DNA of 64,000 nt from Candidatus Raymondbacteria bacterium RIFOXYA2_FULL_49_16 (lineage in GTDB: Bacteria > Fibrobacterota > OXYB2-FULL-49-7 > XYB2-FULL-49-35). Position numbers and translations under genes: made by a program. The stretch is from NCBI GenBank assembly GCA_001789205.1, contig MFYT01000023.1, positions 62,001 through 126,000 on the forward strand, read 5' to 3'. Positions 37,874 to 46,526 of this stretch are shown here, piece after piece. Position 1 is the stretch's first letter. Every line of letters begins with the position of its first letter. The notes below the pieces were generated by a model. It had not been told where the DNA came from. It was given only the letters and a program-made list of their open reading frames with translations, and ran no database searches.

Positions 37874-39997
37874 ATGGGAAAATTTCCAGTCATAATCTTA
37901 CTTCTAAATTTATGGTTCACGGCTTTCAGCGCAACACCAACAAATATTACGGGCTTTTTCCGTTCGGGCCAGGTTTTTCTTACCTGGGACGAAGTAACTG
38001 GCGGAGAAAAATATTGTATTTACCGCACCACCGCTTTCATAACGCCCGCGGGACTTGTGGATGGCAATAAAGTGTATGAAGTAATACAGGGATCATCGGG
38101 CAATAAGGTGTTGAAAAAATATTTTGATTCTACCAGTAAAACAGATCTGGTCCCGCGCTGTATTGTCACGCGGAATGTCATTAACCCCATTGATCCTGCT
38201 ACGTCAGGAACCGCGACGCCAGTCCCTGAGGGCACAGGCATGATAGTGCTTACCACTCATAGTACGGGAACATACTATTACGCGGTTACCGCAGTTGTTG
38301 GTGGTACGGAGGAAAAAACCATTAACGGAAATATATCCGGCCCTATTTTTGAGACAGTCCAGGAACCTGCACCTGTTTTATACTGGCAGTCCAGCACCAT
38401 GAATGCCCGGTATTATCTCCAGTATCTTGATGTGGATTCGTGTAATCCCACTCTGAACAACATGTATGCGTGGCCTTACTGGATTGGCGTGAATCCCACC
38501 TATAACAGCGAAACCAAACATGGCGATCTGTATCTGGCGGTTGACGGCCATCCCGGCGGTATCGGGGGCGCCAATAATGGCGGAGCGCTTTATTCGTACA
38601 TTTCGGTCAATAGCGCTGATGTAAGTACCTGGTGGTTTGGCTATAGTTCGACTTTTAAATACGACACGAGCCACATCGAGTTTTCAAGTAACGACTCTAT
38701 CGTGACGTCAGGTCCTATTGTAAACTATACCCAGGCGCGGATCATGAATTTCCTTAAGTGGATGATACAGACGGAACCCTATTATTCTTCACGAATAGAC
38801 ACTAATCAAATATGGGTGCGGGGTGGTTCCATGGGAGGAATGGGCGCCATAAATTTCTGCCGTACGTATCCTGGCTTTTTTTGCCGCGGCGTGGCAAAAG
38901 TGGCGCCGACGGATTTTTTTGAAGCAGGCGTTTGGCAATATATCGGAGAAGGCGAACTGATCTGGGGCGCACGTGATAATGATGCCATGACCGTGGAGTT
39001 TCGGGGATGGCGCAGCGAATGGGCGCAGGAGTATTTTGGAGGCATGACTGTTCATGAATGGCTCAATGCCGAGGATATTTACGCCAATAACCAGGATGTG
39101 GACTATCCCTTTTTATTCTCGGTCCATGGCGGGGCCGATGGTGCCGTTAACTATCCTGTACAGGGCCCAGGGTTGTACCTTGCCTTGAATGGGGCAAAAC
39201 ATGGCTTTTGCGGCGGAGTGGCAGGCGCGGGCGGTCATAGTACGGGAGCTGCAGGATATTATCCGTATTGCGAGTATATGCAGCGATATTTGAAGAAGAG
39301 CTCTTCGTATCTGGCTATATCCAATGCAAGCGGCAATGCCGCACTGCCATTGCCTGATGTATGCGAAGACCAGATTTATAATTTAAACCAGCAGTTTATC
39401 TGGAGTTCCGCCGAATATAAAGTCGGCAATTATCAGAACCAGATTGATGAGCTCAACCGGTACGAGATCGTGATTGCCAGCACTGCTGGCGCTACTGTGG
39501 CGGACATTACACCCCGCAGACTGCAGAATTTCCGGATAATACCCGGTAATGAATATATTGTGAAAAAGACCGCCGTGAATGATGTTGATGCGGTAAGCCA
39601 GATCGATACCATTACGGCTGATGAGTACGGGTTGGTGACTTTTACCGGGTTTGAGGTCGATTCCGGCGGGCCAAATACCGGTGGCTGCCGTTTTGTCATG
39701 GTCCCTGTTGAACCGATTTCTGATGTAACAGCCCAATTGTTGAAAAACGATGGGACGCTTGTTACGGTTTCCCCGAATCCATTCAACCCAGCGACCACAA
39801 TAACAATTACGAACGGTGAACAACGAGTCACGAATTTTGGTGTATATACGAGTAACGGAAAACTGGTCGCTGCTTTGAAGACTTCCGGTCATAAATCAAT
39901 CGTATGGGACGCTTCCGGTCAACCCAGCGGGGTCTATGTGATAAAAGCAACCATCGGAAACAGGACTGTGTCCAAAAAAGCCATATTGATGAGGTGA
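37874..39997 (+). CDS. Secreted alpha/beta-hydrolase-like protein with sorting domain
   Basis: 707 residues with a signal peptide (1-20, ending TAFSA). A fibronectin-III-like start (GFFRSGQVFLTWDEV) is followed by a hydrolase-type core with the nucleophile elbow GGSMGG (GxSxG) at about 318-323. Beyond it HGGADGAVNYPV would fit the acid and histidine region of a PHB-depolymerase/feruloyl-esterase-like fold; the catalytic triad is not proven. The C-terminal sorting domain reads VSPNPFNPATTITI, VWDASGQ and SGVYVIKA. Paralogue of the minus-strand gene at 46527-48710, which keeps GNSMGA. Expected role: extracellular esterase on plant-type polysaccharide. Sigma-54 promoter upstream. Confidence 0.78.
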   Translation: MGKFPVIILLLNLWFTAFSATPTNITGFFRSGQVFLTWDEVTGGEKYCIYRTTAFITPAGLVDGNKVYEVIQGSSGNKVLKKYFDSTSKTDLVPRCIVTRNVINPIDPATSGTATPVPEGTGMIVLTTHSTGTYYYAVTAVVGGTEEKTINGNISGPIFETVQEPAPVLYWQSSTMNARYYLQYLDVDSCNPTLNNMYAWPYWIGVNPTYNSETKHGDLYLAVDGHPGGIGGANNGGALYSYISVNSADVSTWWFGYSSTFKYDTSHIEFSSNDSIVTSGPIVNYTQARIMNFLKWMIQTEPYYSSRIDTNQIWVRGGSMGGMGAINFCRTYPGFFCRGVAKVAPTDFFEAGVWQYIGEGELIWGARDNDAMTVEFRGWRSEWAQEYFGGMTVHEWLNAEDIYANNQDVDYPFLFSVHGGADGAVNYPVQGPGLYLALNGAKHGFCGGVAGAGGHSTGAAGYYPYCEYMQRYLKKSSSYLAISNASGNAALPLPDVCEDQIYNLNQQFIWSSAEYKVGNYQNQIDELNRYEIVIASTAGATVADITPRRLQNFRIIPGNEYIVKKTAVNDVDAVSQIDTITADEYGLVTFTGFEVDSGGPNTGGCRFVMVPVEPISDVTAQLLKNDGTLVTVSPNPFNPATTITITNGEQRVTNFGVYTSNGKLVAALKTSGHKSIVWDASGQPSGVYVIKATIGNRTVSKKAILMR

Positions 39998-40073
39998 TTC
40001 GCACGCACCCGCATAAGGGGCCGTTAATCAAGATATAGGCTGTTTTCAGGTAGAATGACAGTGATTGATACTT

Positions 40074-40213
40074 TGTTAGTAATATAATAATAATGTTTTG
40101 ATATATTATGAATTTACAATTATTTTTAAACGGTTAATTATTTAAGGTAATTTCTTGTAAAACTAAAAGATATATATCATTAAGCACGAACAATCAGGTG
40201 GAATAGTAATTGC
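40074..40213 (+). repeat. Promoter block homologous to 37683-37824
   Basis: The second copy of the shared AT-rich promoter region, ending in the -12 element of the second sigma-54 promoter. It fills most of the 275-base gap between the first hydrolase gene and the first beta-helix gene; the rest of the gap shows nothing recognised. Confidence 0.75.
40098..40112. promoter_or_regulatory. Imperfect palindromic candidate activator site
   Basis: TTGATATATTATGAA is a degenerate version of the perfect palindrome at 37703-37719, at the matching place in the homologous block and centred 94 bases before the -24 element. Confidence 0.35.
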
Positions 40214-40214
40214 T
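40199..40214 (+). promoter_or_regulatory. Sigma-54 (-24/-12) promoter
   Basis: TGGAATAGTAATTGCT has the exact -24/-12 spacing and a consensus TTGCT. It lies 59 bases before the ATG at 40273, probably driving the three-gene unit 40273-44960. Confidence 0.7.
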
Positions 40215-40272
40215 AAATGCTTGTGAAACTCAGTTATTTCCGCGTAAAAAAATAAAAAAGGGGGGGGCGTTT

Positions 40273-41811
40273 ATGAGAATTGATTCAATGTACGGGATTA
40301 AAATACTAATACTTACATGTGTTTTTTCAGCGCAAATCGGAGCATATACCACATTTGACGGTAAAACCGTTCCCCCTCTTCCAGCTCCGGTAAACCCAAC
40401 TATGTGCAGCACAACTATTCAGCTGTATATGGCCTTGCGGACCCAGGGGCCCAATAAAACCATTGTTTTAAAAGACGGCGCATACGACATTGCAACCATT
40501 GAACCCTTGCGGATAGATTCCATTGGCGTCACCATCCGCGGCCAATCAGGCGACCCCACCAAGGTTGTCATTAGCGGGAAGGGATTTGAAAACTGCGACT
40601 ATCCTGACGAGGAAATGTTCCAGCTAGCCGCGGACAGCATCGTCTTCGCGAACGTTACCATTGCCGAATCGCGGTGCCACGGCATAAAAATACTGGTTGA
40701 CGGCGTCGACAATGTCCGGCTGCATAATGTCCGTTTTTTCAATATAGGCGAACGGTGCATCAAGGGAGGGCTGGGCGGATACGGGTGGAATATCGGCTAC
40801 TGCCATTTTGAAAATACCAAGGTTCCGGTAAATGACACGTGCCGCAAAGACCATATCGATGGAAATTATATCGCTGGTATGGACATCATGAACTCTGACT
40901 CATGGGTTGTCCACGACTGCCTTTTCCGCAACATACGGGGGGCTACAGGCGGCGGCAGAGGCGCTATTTTTTTCTGGGGAGGCACTGATGGGCGGCAGAA
41001 TAAAAACGTGACAGTCGAACGTAATACGTTTTTTGGATGCGACCGGAGTATTTGCTTTGGAAACGCTTCGGGCGCGGTTGATGTTACGGGCGGCGCTATC
41101 CGCAACAACTTTATCGTGCGCGGGGCGGACAATGGCATTGAAATGGAGCATTCGTCTTCGGTAAAGATTTACAACAATACGCTGTACAGCACAAATCCAA
41201 CATTTACCATGGCAGTGCAGTTCAGCGCTAATGATACTGCTAACGAATTCAGGAATAATATTATTTTTGGAAATATTTCCGGAAGCGTACAGACCATGTC
41301 GAATAACATCACAAAAAACACCGCTGGCGATGCGAACACAAACTGGTTTGTCAGCCGTTCCGACGCAAACCTGCATCTTACGGGCAATGCGACTCAGGCC
41401 ATTAACCAGGGCGCCAACGGCCTTGTGGCAGACGACTGGGACGGGCACGCAAGGGTTGACGCTACTTGCGATGTTGGCGCTGACGAGTACAACTCTGTGC
41501 TGGTCGAAAACCGGCCCGCTGAATCTGAAGAAACCCTGACGCTTTCCATTTTTCCTAATCCCTTCAACCCAGCCACAGCGGTCAAATTTTCCATTGCCGG
41601 CATTACAAAAGAAGCTGTTCGCCTTGCGGTGTACGACCTGAAGGGTGGTCTGGTCAAGGTCCTGATGCATCGCGTGTCTGGCAAAGGGCCCTATACCGTG
41701 GCATGGGACGGGACTGACGGGAAGGGTGCGCAGGTCAGCGGCGGCGTATATGTCTGCACATTGACCGCCGGAAGTATGGTCCTTGCCCGGAAGATGTTCC
41801 TAGTCAGATAA
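40273..41811 (+). CDS. Secreted right-handed beta-helix protein with sorting domain (pectate-lyase-like)
   Basis: 512 residues from the ATG at 40273, which has an eight-G ribosome site and starts a signal peptide ending near IGAYT; the open frame begins earlier at 40210. The core is a series of parallel beta-helix rungs: VTIRGQSGDPTKVVISG, HGIKILVDGVDNVRLHNVRF, DSWVVHDCLFRNIRGATGGG, IRNNFIVRGADNGIEM. This suits a polysaccharide lyase or hydrolase of the pectate-lyase superfamily; catalytic residues cannot be assigned. Sorting domain: FPNPFNPATAVKFSI, then VAWDGTD and SGGVYVCTL. It begins a three-gene unit and is a paralogue of the third gene at 43413. Confidence 0.82.
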   Translation: MRIDSMYGIKILILTCVFSAQIGAYTTFDGKTVPPLPAPVNPTMCSTTIQLYMALRTQGPNKTIVLKDGAYDIATIEPLRIDSIGVTIRGQSGDPTKVVISGKGFENCDYPDEEMFQLAADSIVFANVTIAESRCHGIKILVDGVDNVRLHNVRFFNIGERCIKGGLGGYGWNIGYCHFENTKVPVNDTCRKDHIDGNYIAGMDIMNSDSWVVHDCLFRNIRGATGGGRGAIFFWGGTDGRQNKNVTVERNTFFGCDRSICFGNASGAVDVTGGAIRNNFIVRGADNGIEMEHSSSVKIYNNTLYSTNPTFTMAVQFSANDTANEFRNNIIFGNISGSVQTMSNNITKNTAGDANTNWFVSRSDANLHLTGNATQAINQGANGLVADDWDGHARVDATCDVGADEYNSVLVENRPAESEETLTLSIFPNPFNPATAVKFSIAGITKEAVRLAVYDLKGGLVKVLMHRVSGKGPYTVAWDGTDGKGAQVSGGVYVCTLTAGSMVLARKMFLVR

Positions 41812-41833
41812 GGTTGAACCCGGAGGGGGGGGC

Positions 41834-43384
41834 GTGAAACGTATTGTAGTGGCTCTCATAGCTGGATTGTTTTTAATACCGGGTCCTGTTCAGCCAGACT
41901 CTTCCTTGCTTCTTTTGCCCTCGGATCTTGAGTATCTGGGCGCATTTCGCTTGCCATCTGAAAGTGACGGAAATACCAGCTGGAATTCGGGTGGGAAGGG
42001 AATGACCTATTATCCCGCAGGAGATGTCAGCGGCCCGGACGATGGCTATCCTGGTTCTATTTTTGGCATCGGTCATTCTGTGAAGGGCGGTGTGTCTGAA
42101 TTCAATATTCCTGTTCCTGTAATTTCACCTAACAAAATCCTGGGTGATCTGAATACAGCGCAGACCCTTCAGGGGTTTTACGATATCACCGAAGGCCGCC
42201 ATGGCACCGACAACTACGTACTCAAGGGTATCGAATATCTTCCTGCCCAGGGAGAAATGACAGAGGATAAGATCCACTGGTGCATGGAAGAATATTATAT
42301 ACCGCCATTTGATAAGCCTTCGCACAGCTGGGCCTCATTGGATCTGTCGAATCCCCGGACCCCAGGGCTCTGGCACATTGGCCAACCAGGGGAGTTCCAT
42401 ATGGGAACAACAAGCCGTTATATATTCGAGATCCCAAAGGCTTGGTCTGATGTGAATACGCCGGGTAAACTTTTAGTTACCGGCAGGTTCCGCTCCCAGG
42501 CGGGCAGTTTCGGTCCAACACTATATACCTATGGTCCATGGAACAATGGTAATCCTCCTTCGGACAGCGCCTATCTGGATGCGATTGAAATGCTTCGATA
42601 TCCGCAACCAGGCCAGATGTTTAACGGATGGTCGTCTGATACAACTTTTGGATTTCATAATGCGGATGATTGGGAGGATGGTGCATGGCTCACTGCTTCG
42701 GACAAGGCAGCGGTGATCATCACAGGGACCAAGGCCCTTGGATCCATTTGCTATGGAACACCGGATGTAACAGTGGAGTGCGACATGTACTGCGGAGGCA
42801 AGGGGTATCAAGCGGATGATTATGCTGCCTGCATTCTATTCTACAATCCCGACGATCTCGCCGCCGTGGTTCACGGGGAAATGCAGAAAAACGAACCCCA
42901 ACCCTATACCTGGGTATTCATGGACTCGCTTATGTTTATGAGTGGATGCACCAGGAGCACCTTGGCCGGTACTGCCTATGACCGCGCACATAACCTGCTC
43001 TATATTTCCGAAATTGGTGCTGATACCCTTCCCGGCACCTATGATACCAGGCCATTGATCCATGTATGGCGGGTGAGCAGTCCTGGTGTGGCTGCGGCGC
43101 CAGGAGCAACGATGCGGGTCAAAGATCTGAATGTCTCAACCTGGCCAAACCCGTTTAACAAGACCGCACATATCATGATCAGCAATCGGTCGGCGATACG
43201 TATCAGCCGGGTCGGACTATTTTACACAAACGGCAAGCTGATGCACACGAAAAGGATTTTCGATTATCATGCGCCGGTCGTGGAAATCACGTTCGACGCG
43301 ACAAGTCAACCAGCAGGCGTCTATATTCTGAAGATAAACGCGGGTTCCCAAACAGTGACGAGGCGTATCACGCTTTTAAAATGA
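41834..43384 (+). CDS. Secreted protein of unknown function with divergent sorting domain
   Basis: 516 residues from a GTG with a GGAGGGGGG ribosome site, 22 bases after the beta-helix gene. A signal peptide ends near residue 21. The N-terminal segment (LEYLGAFRLP, then GKGMTYYPAGD) and later repeating aromatic strands could belong to a beta-propeller, but no family is recognised. The sorting domain is a variant: WPNPFNKTAHIMI in place of NPFNPxT, then ITFDATSQPAGVYILKI. It sits between two beta-helix paralogues and probably works on the same substrate. Function not assigned. Confidence 0.75.
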   Translation: MKRIVVALIAGLFLIPGPVQPDSSLLLLPSDLEYLGAFRLPSESDGNTSWNSGGKGMTYYPAGDVSGPDDGYPGSIFGIGHSVKGGVSEFNIPVPVISPNKILGDLNTAQTLQGFYDITEGRHGTDNYVLKGIEYLPAQGEMTEDKIHWCMEEYYIPPFDKPSHSWASLDLSNPRTPGLWHIGQPGEFHMGTTSRYIFEIPKAWSDVNTPGKLLVTGRFRSQAGSFGPTLYTYGPWNNGNPPSDSAYLDAIEMLRYPQPGQMFNGWSSDTTFGFHNADDWEDGAWLTASDKAAVIITGTKALGSICYGTPDVTVECDMYCGGKGYQADDYAACILFYNPDDLAAVVHGEMQKNEPQPYTWVFMDSLMFMSGCTRSTLAGTAYDRAHNLLYISEIGADTLPGTYDTRPLIHVWRVSSPGVAAAPGATMRVKDLNVSTWPNPFNKTAHIMISNRSAIRISRVGLFYTNGKLMHTKRIFDYHAPVVEITFDATSQPAGVYILKINAGSQTVTRRITLLK

Positions 43385-43412
43385 GCGCCCACATTTTCGG
43401 GGAGGTATTCTT

Positions 43413-44960
43413 ATGAATCGCTTTATTTCTTTCGCGGTGATGAGCGCCGCAGTATTGTCTCACGCCTATGTTACCTACGACGGAAGGACTGTGCCGGACC
43501 TTCCTTTGCCATCAGATACGGTAAACGTGAGCACAAACCTCCAATTCCATATGGCCCTGATCGCCCTGACACCAGGCCAGACCATCCTTCTTGCTGATGG
43601 CGCCTATGATATGGCGAACTACGAGCCCTTAACACTGAACGACTCAAATGTCTGCATCCGCGGGGCGTCAAACGATCCAACCAAGGTCATTATCACCGGG
43701 CATGGATTCTCAAATAATTACAATGTGGACGAGGAACTCTTTGTGTTGAATACGAGCCATGTCACCTTTGCGTATATCACCATATCCGAATCACGGTGCC
43801 ACGGAGTTAAGTTCCAAAGCGGCAATAACGACCGTACCATTTTCCATTGCGTTCGTTTCATAAATATAGGCGAACGCAAAATCAAAGGTCCGAGTTCGAC
43901 AAATGCGTTGGCATGCACTGTCAGATACTGCCATTTCGAGGACTTGGAACTGCCCGCCACAGACCGGTGCGTGGGCACCCCGTGCGAAGGCTTTGATGAA
44001 GGGGGTAATTACATCGCTGGTATGGACATCAGAAACGGCGACAGTTGGGTGATGGAGAACAATTGCTTTGTTAATATCCGCGGCGCAACAGGCCAGGGGC
44101 GGGGCGGCATTTTCCTCTGGAACTCTACCGTGAATATGATCGCGCAGGCGAACACCTTCATCAACTGCGATAAAAGCATCTGTTTCGGCAACCCGTCAGG
44201 CGTTTCGACATCGGTAGACGGTGGCTATATCAGGAACAACATGATTTATCCCGGCATTGCCATGGGCATAGAAATGTATGACTGTAATAATATCAAGGTT
44301 TTCAACAACACGACGTTCAGCTCGCTGAACACGAGTTCGGGTGCGCTATTTTATACCCGGAGCCAGAACTGCCAGATAAAGAACAACATATTTTATGGCG
44401 GTTTAAACCTGACGGGTAATTCACCGGATACGGCCAAAAACATAACAGTAACGAGGAGCAACAAGGCGGTTATTGGCCGTTGGTTCCAGGGCGATGTTTC
44501 CGCTGGAAACCTGCACCTGGTTTCGGACACATCCTCGGCTATAAACAACGGCGTCAATCTTTCGGACGTCACATTGGACTGGGACGGCCTTGCGCGCGAT
44601 AGCCAGAACGATATTGGCGCCGACGAATATTCGAACAATCCGGTAGCCGTTGACGTTTCAGCGGCGATCAAAGGGGAGACCTATCTGAGCAATGCGCACC
44701 CCAACCCGTTCAATCCATCGACGGTCATACGTTATGGGATATCAAAGCGTGAAAGTTTCTGTCCGTTTTCTATCACGGTGCTGTCTGCGGATGGGAAAGA
44801 GGTCAGAACGCTTGTCGAAGGAATCATGATAGGCGGCAATTACGCGGTCAAATGGGACGGCGCGGACAACACCGGCAACCAGGTCGCAAGCGGCCGCTAT
44901 ATCATTCGCCTGCAGGCTGGGAATAATATTAAAACGGTAATTGCGACTACTCTCAGATAA
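43413..44960 (+). CDS. Secreted right-handed beta-helix protein with sorting domain, paralogue
   Basis: 515 residues, with a GGGGAGG ribosome site before the ATG. Signal peptide ends near SHAYV. It shares its whole layout with the first beta-helix gene, for example VTYDGRTVPDLPLPS against TTFDGKTVPPLPAPV, SRCHGVKFQSGN, GNYIAGMDIRNGDSWV and INIRGATGQGRGGIF (the last as NIRGATGQGRGG). The sorting domain has HPNPFNPSTVIRYGI, VKWDGADN and SGRYIIRL. Duplication followed by divergence is likely. It ends the unit that starts at 40273; no clear terminator follows. Confidence 0.82.
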   Translation: MNRFISFAVMSAAVLSHAYVTYDGRTVPDLPLPSDTVNVSTNLQFHMALIALTPGQTILLADGAYDMANYEPLTLNDSNVCIRGASNDPTKVIITGHGFSNNYNVDEELFVLNTSHVTFAYITISESRCHGVKFQSGNNDRTIFHCVRFINIGERKIKGPSSTNALACTVRYCHFEDLELPATDRCVGTPCEGFDEGGNYIAGMDIRNGDSWVMENNCFVNIRGATGQGRGGIFLWNSTVNMIAQANTFINCDKSICFGNPSGVSTSVDGGYIRNNMIYPGIAMGIEMYDCNNIKVFNNTTFSSLNTSSGALFYTRSQNCQIKNNIFYGGLNLTGNSPDTAKNITVTRSNKAVIGRWFQGDVSAGNLHLVSDTSSAINNGVNLSDVTLDWDGLARDSQNDIGADEYSNNPVAVDVSAAIKGETYLSNAHPNPFNPSTVIRYGISKRESFCPFSITVLSADGKEVRTLVEGIMIGGNYAVKWDGADNTGNQVASGRYIIRLQAGNNIKTVIATTLR

Positions 44961-45050
44961 TAGCAGTCTGGCAAATACCTGTTTCTCAATAAACGCCCAG
45001 TTCATTCTTGTTATAATATAATTAGATATTAACATAATAATGCTAATATA

Positions 45051-45065
45051 TTGATATAATATCAT
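45051..45065. promoter_or_regulatory. Palindromic candidate activator site
   Basis: TTGATATAATATCAT contains the palindrome TGATATAATATCA and is centred 73 bases upstream of the third -24/-12 element, in an AT-rich 217-base gap. A second TTGATAATAAATT element lies at about 45106. Confidence 0.35.
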
Positions 45066-45130
45066 TAAAGCATATTTTATTTATCAGAGTATAGTAGGTT
45101 AGCTATTGATAATAAATTAGATAAGAAGAA

Positions 45131-45146
45131 AGGCGCCAGATTTGCT
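45131..45146 (+). promoter_or_regulatory. Sigma-54 (-24/-12) promoter, third copy
   Basis: AGGCGCCAGATTTGCT keeps GGCxC and TTGCT at the correct -24/-12 distance. It lies 32 bases before the small open frame at 45178 and would serve it and the CBM9-like gene at 45387. Confidence 0.55.
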
Positions 45147-45177
45147 TATTCCATTATAAATAATTAATCTACGACAT

Positions 45178-45339
45178 ATGAAAAATGCCAGTAATTCATT
45201 ACTTAAAGAGTACCTGAGGTTGTGTGATCAGGATTTCAACAGAATGGACAAGGCCGCCTTTATCAGGGAGCAAAAGGTGCTGGAAAAATTAATTGAAAAA
45301 ATCCAACGCCGTGAAAAAGAGGAGTACGGAAAACCATAA
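45178..45339 (+). CDS. Small 53-residue charged protein
   Basis: An ATG at 45178 opens a 53-codon frame ending at a TAA (45337-45339). The product begins MKNASNSLLKEYLRLC and continues with two strongly charged, helix-forming stretches (MDKAAFIREQKVLEKLIEKI, then RREKEEYGKP). Codon content looks like real coding sequence. It lies 32 bases downstream of a sigma-54 promoter and 47 bases before the CBM9-like gene, so could be a leader or a small regulator. Function unknown. Confidence 0.45.
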   Translation: MKNASNSLLKEYLRLCDQDFNRMDKAAFIREQKVLEKLIEKIQRREKEEYGKP

Positions 45340-45386
45340 CGCAGTCATCGTAAGCATGTTACCCAAACACAAAAGGAGTGTATTGT

Positions 45387-46454
45387 ATGAAAAAAATCAT
45401 CACCTTTACATTGATCGCATGCGCGGCCATGCTGGCTTTTGGCCAAAAAGACACTTTGAAAGTATACAAGATCGACGCCACGGTCGCAGATGGCGTTCCT
45501 GTGATGGACGGCGACCTTTCCGACTGGGACCAGGGGTATAATGCCGGTGGGTTTGAAAATGACAACAACCTATACTATGTGACCACCAGCGACATGTCCG
45601 GATGGACAGGTATAACAACCGATTTCCAGGCAAGCGTATATCTGGCGCATGACGGCACCTATTTATACATTGGCTGGGAAACAACCCTGGACGACGACAA
45701 TATGTCCGGTACGTATACCAATAGCCTGTGCGATAGAATCCGGATCAGCTTTGGCGCAAAGGACGACCGGGTCTATGTCCTTAACCATACACTGCTTCAG
45801 GATTCCAACCCGCAGTTTCGTGCTTATAATTACGACACCCAGGTCGGCATCAGCGTAGGAAGCGGCGCTACGTTGCCGAAATATGAAATCCGGTTTTTAA
45901 TAGACGAAATCCGTTTCTATTTCCCCACTACGAATCCGCCATTCGCGCTTTTAAGCATTGGTACGGAGGATGCTGATGACGCTGGTAGTAATTATCTTGG
46001 GCTTGGCGCGAACTATTCGGGAGACAAACATGATGACGTGACCAATCCATGGGACAACAGCGCGAACTATCCCATTGTGCAGTTTCTTGATGAATACGCT
46101 CCGGGAGTTAGCGTTGAATCTGCCGCAAATGGATCCGCTGAAGGCATGTTGATTTCGGCCTGTCCCAATCCATTCAACCCTTCAACAAAAATAGCCGTCT
46201 GTTTCTCCAATAGCGGCGCAGGGCGGGTGAACTCATTGTCCCGCATTCCGGGTGCACAGAAGGTGGAACTCGTCATTTATGACATGAACGGGAAAAATGT
46301 CTTTCACCAGGAAACCCGGACTTCGCAGCTTGCGGCCGGCATAACCTGGGACGGCAGGGACTTACGCGGCACTAGCGTTTCATCCGGAGTGTATGTCGTG
46401 TCCGTGTCGGCTGGCGCAAAGACGCTGCAAAAGAAAATAATATTGAACAGATAA
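45387..46454 (+). CDS. Secreted CBM9-like protein with sorting domain
   Basis: 355 residues from the ATG at 45387, chosen for the AAAGGAG site 8 bases before it (a GTG at 45378 is in frame). Signal peptide MKKIITFTLIACAAMLAFG. Residues 25-230 look like a family 9 carbohydrate-binding module: VMDGDLSDWDQG, DGTYLYIGWETT, RIRISFGAKDD, YEIRFLIDEI. Sorting domain: CPNPFNPSTKIAV, ITWDGRD and SSGVYVVSV. It probably binds the polysaccharide attacked by its neighbours. Confidence 0.8.
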   Translation: MKKIITFTLIACAAMLAFGQKDTLKVYKIDATVADGVPVMDGDLSDWDQGYNAGGFENDNNLYYVTTSDMSGWTGITTDFQASVYLAHDGTYLYIGWETTLDDDNMSGTYTNSLCDRIRISFGAKDDRVYVLNHTLLQDSNPQFRAYNYDTQVGISVGSGATLPKYEIRFLIDEIRFYFPTTNPPFALLSIGTEDADDAGSNYLGLGANYSGDKHDDVTNPWDNSANYPIVQFLDEYAPGVSVESAANGSAEGMLISACPNPFNPSTKIAVCFSNSGAGRVNSLSRIPGAQKVELVIYDMNGKNVFHQETRTSQLAAGITWDGRDLRGTSVSSGVYVVSVSAGAKTLQKKIILNR

Positions 46455-46464
46455 AAAAACGAAA

Positions 46465-46505
46465 GCCCGGGGCGCTGTTTTCGCCAATGGCGCAGCGCTC
46501 CGGGC
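46465..46505. terminator. Bidirectional terminator hairpin between convergent genes
   Basis: GCCCGGGGCGCTG at 46465-46477 pairs with CAGCGCTCCGGGC at 46493-46505 (13 bp, one wobble). The loop contains its own small palindrome CGCCAATGGCG. It lies between the ends of the CBM9-like gene (+) and the hydrolase-like gene (-). The run of A just before it supplies a T tail only for the minus-strand direction. Confidence 0.75.
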
Positions 46506-46526
46506 CCCTCCTTTCACCAGTAGTGC

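Noticed and set aside
40900-41670. 256-residue minus-strand frame
   Set aside because: Antisense to the beta-helix gene; no recognised domain.
45293-45541. 82-residue frame before the CBM9-like gene
   Set aside because: Overlaps the small 45178 frame and the signal peptide of the CBM9-like gene; the product is unlike a protein family and the ribosome site favours 45387.
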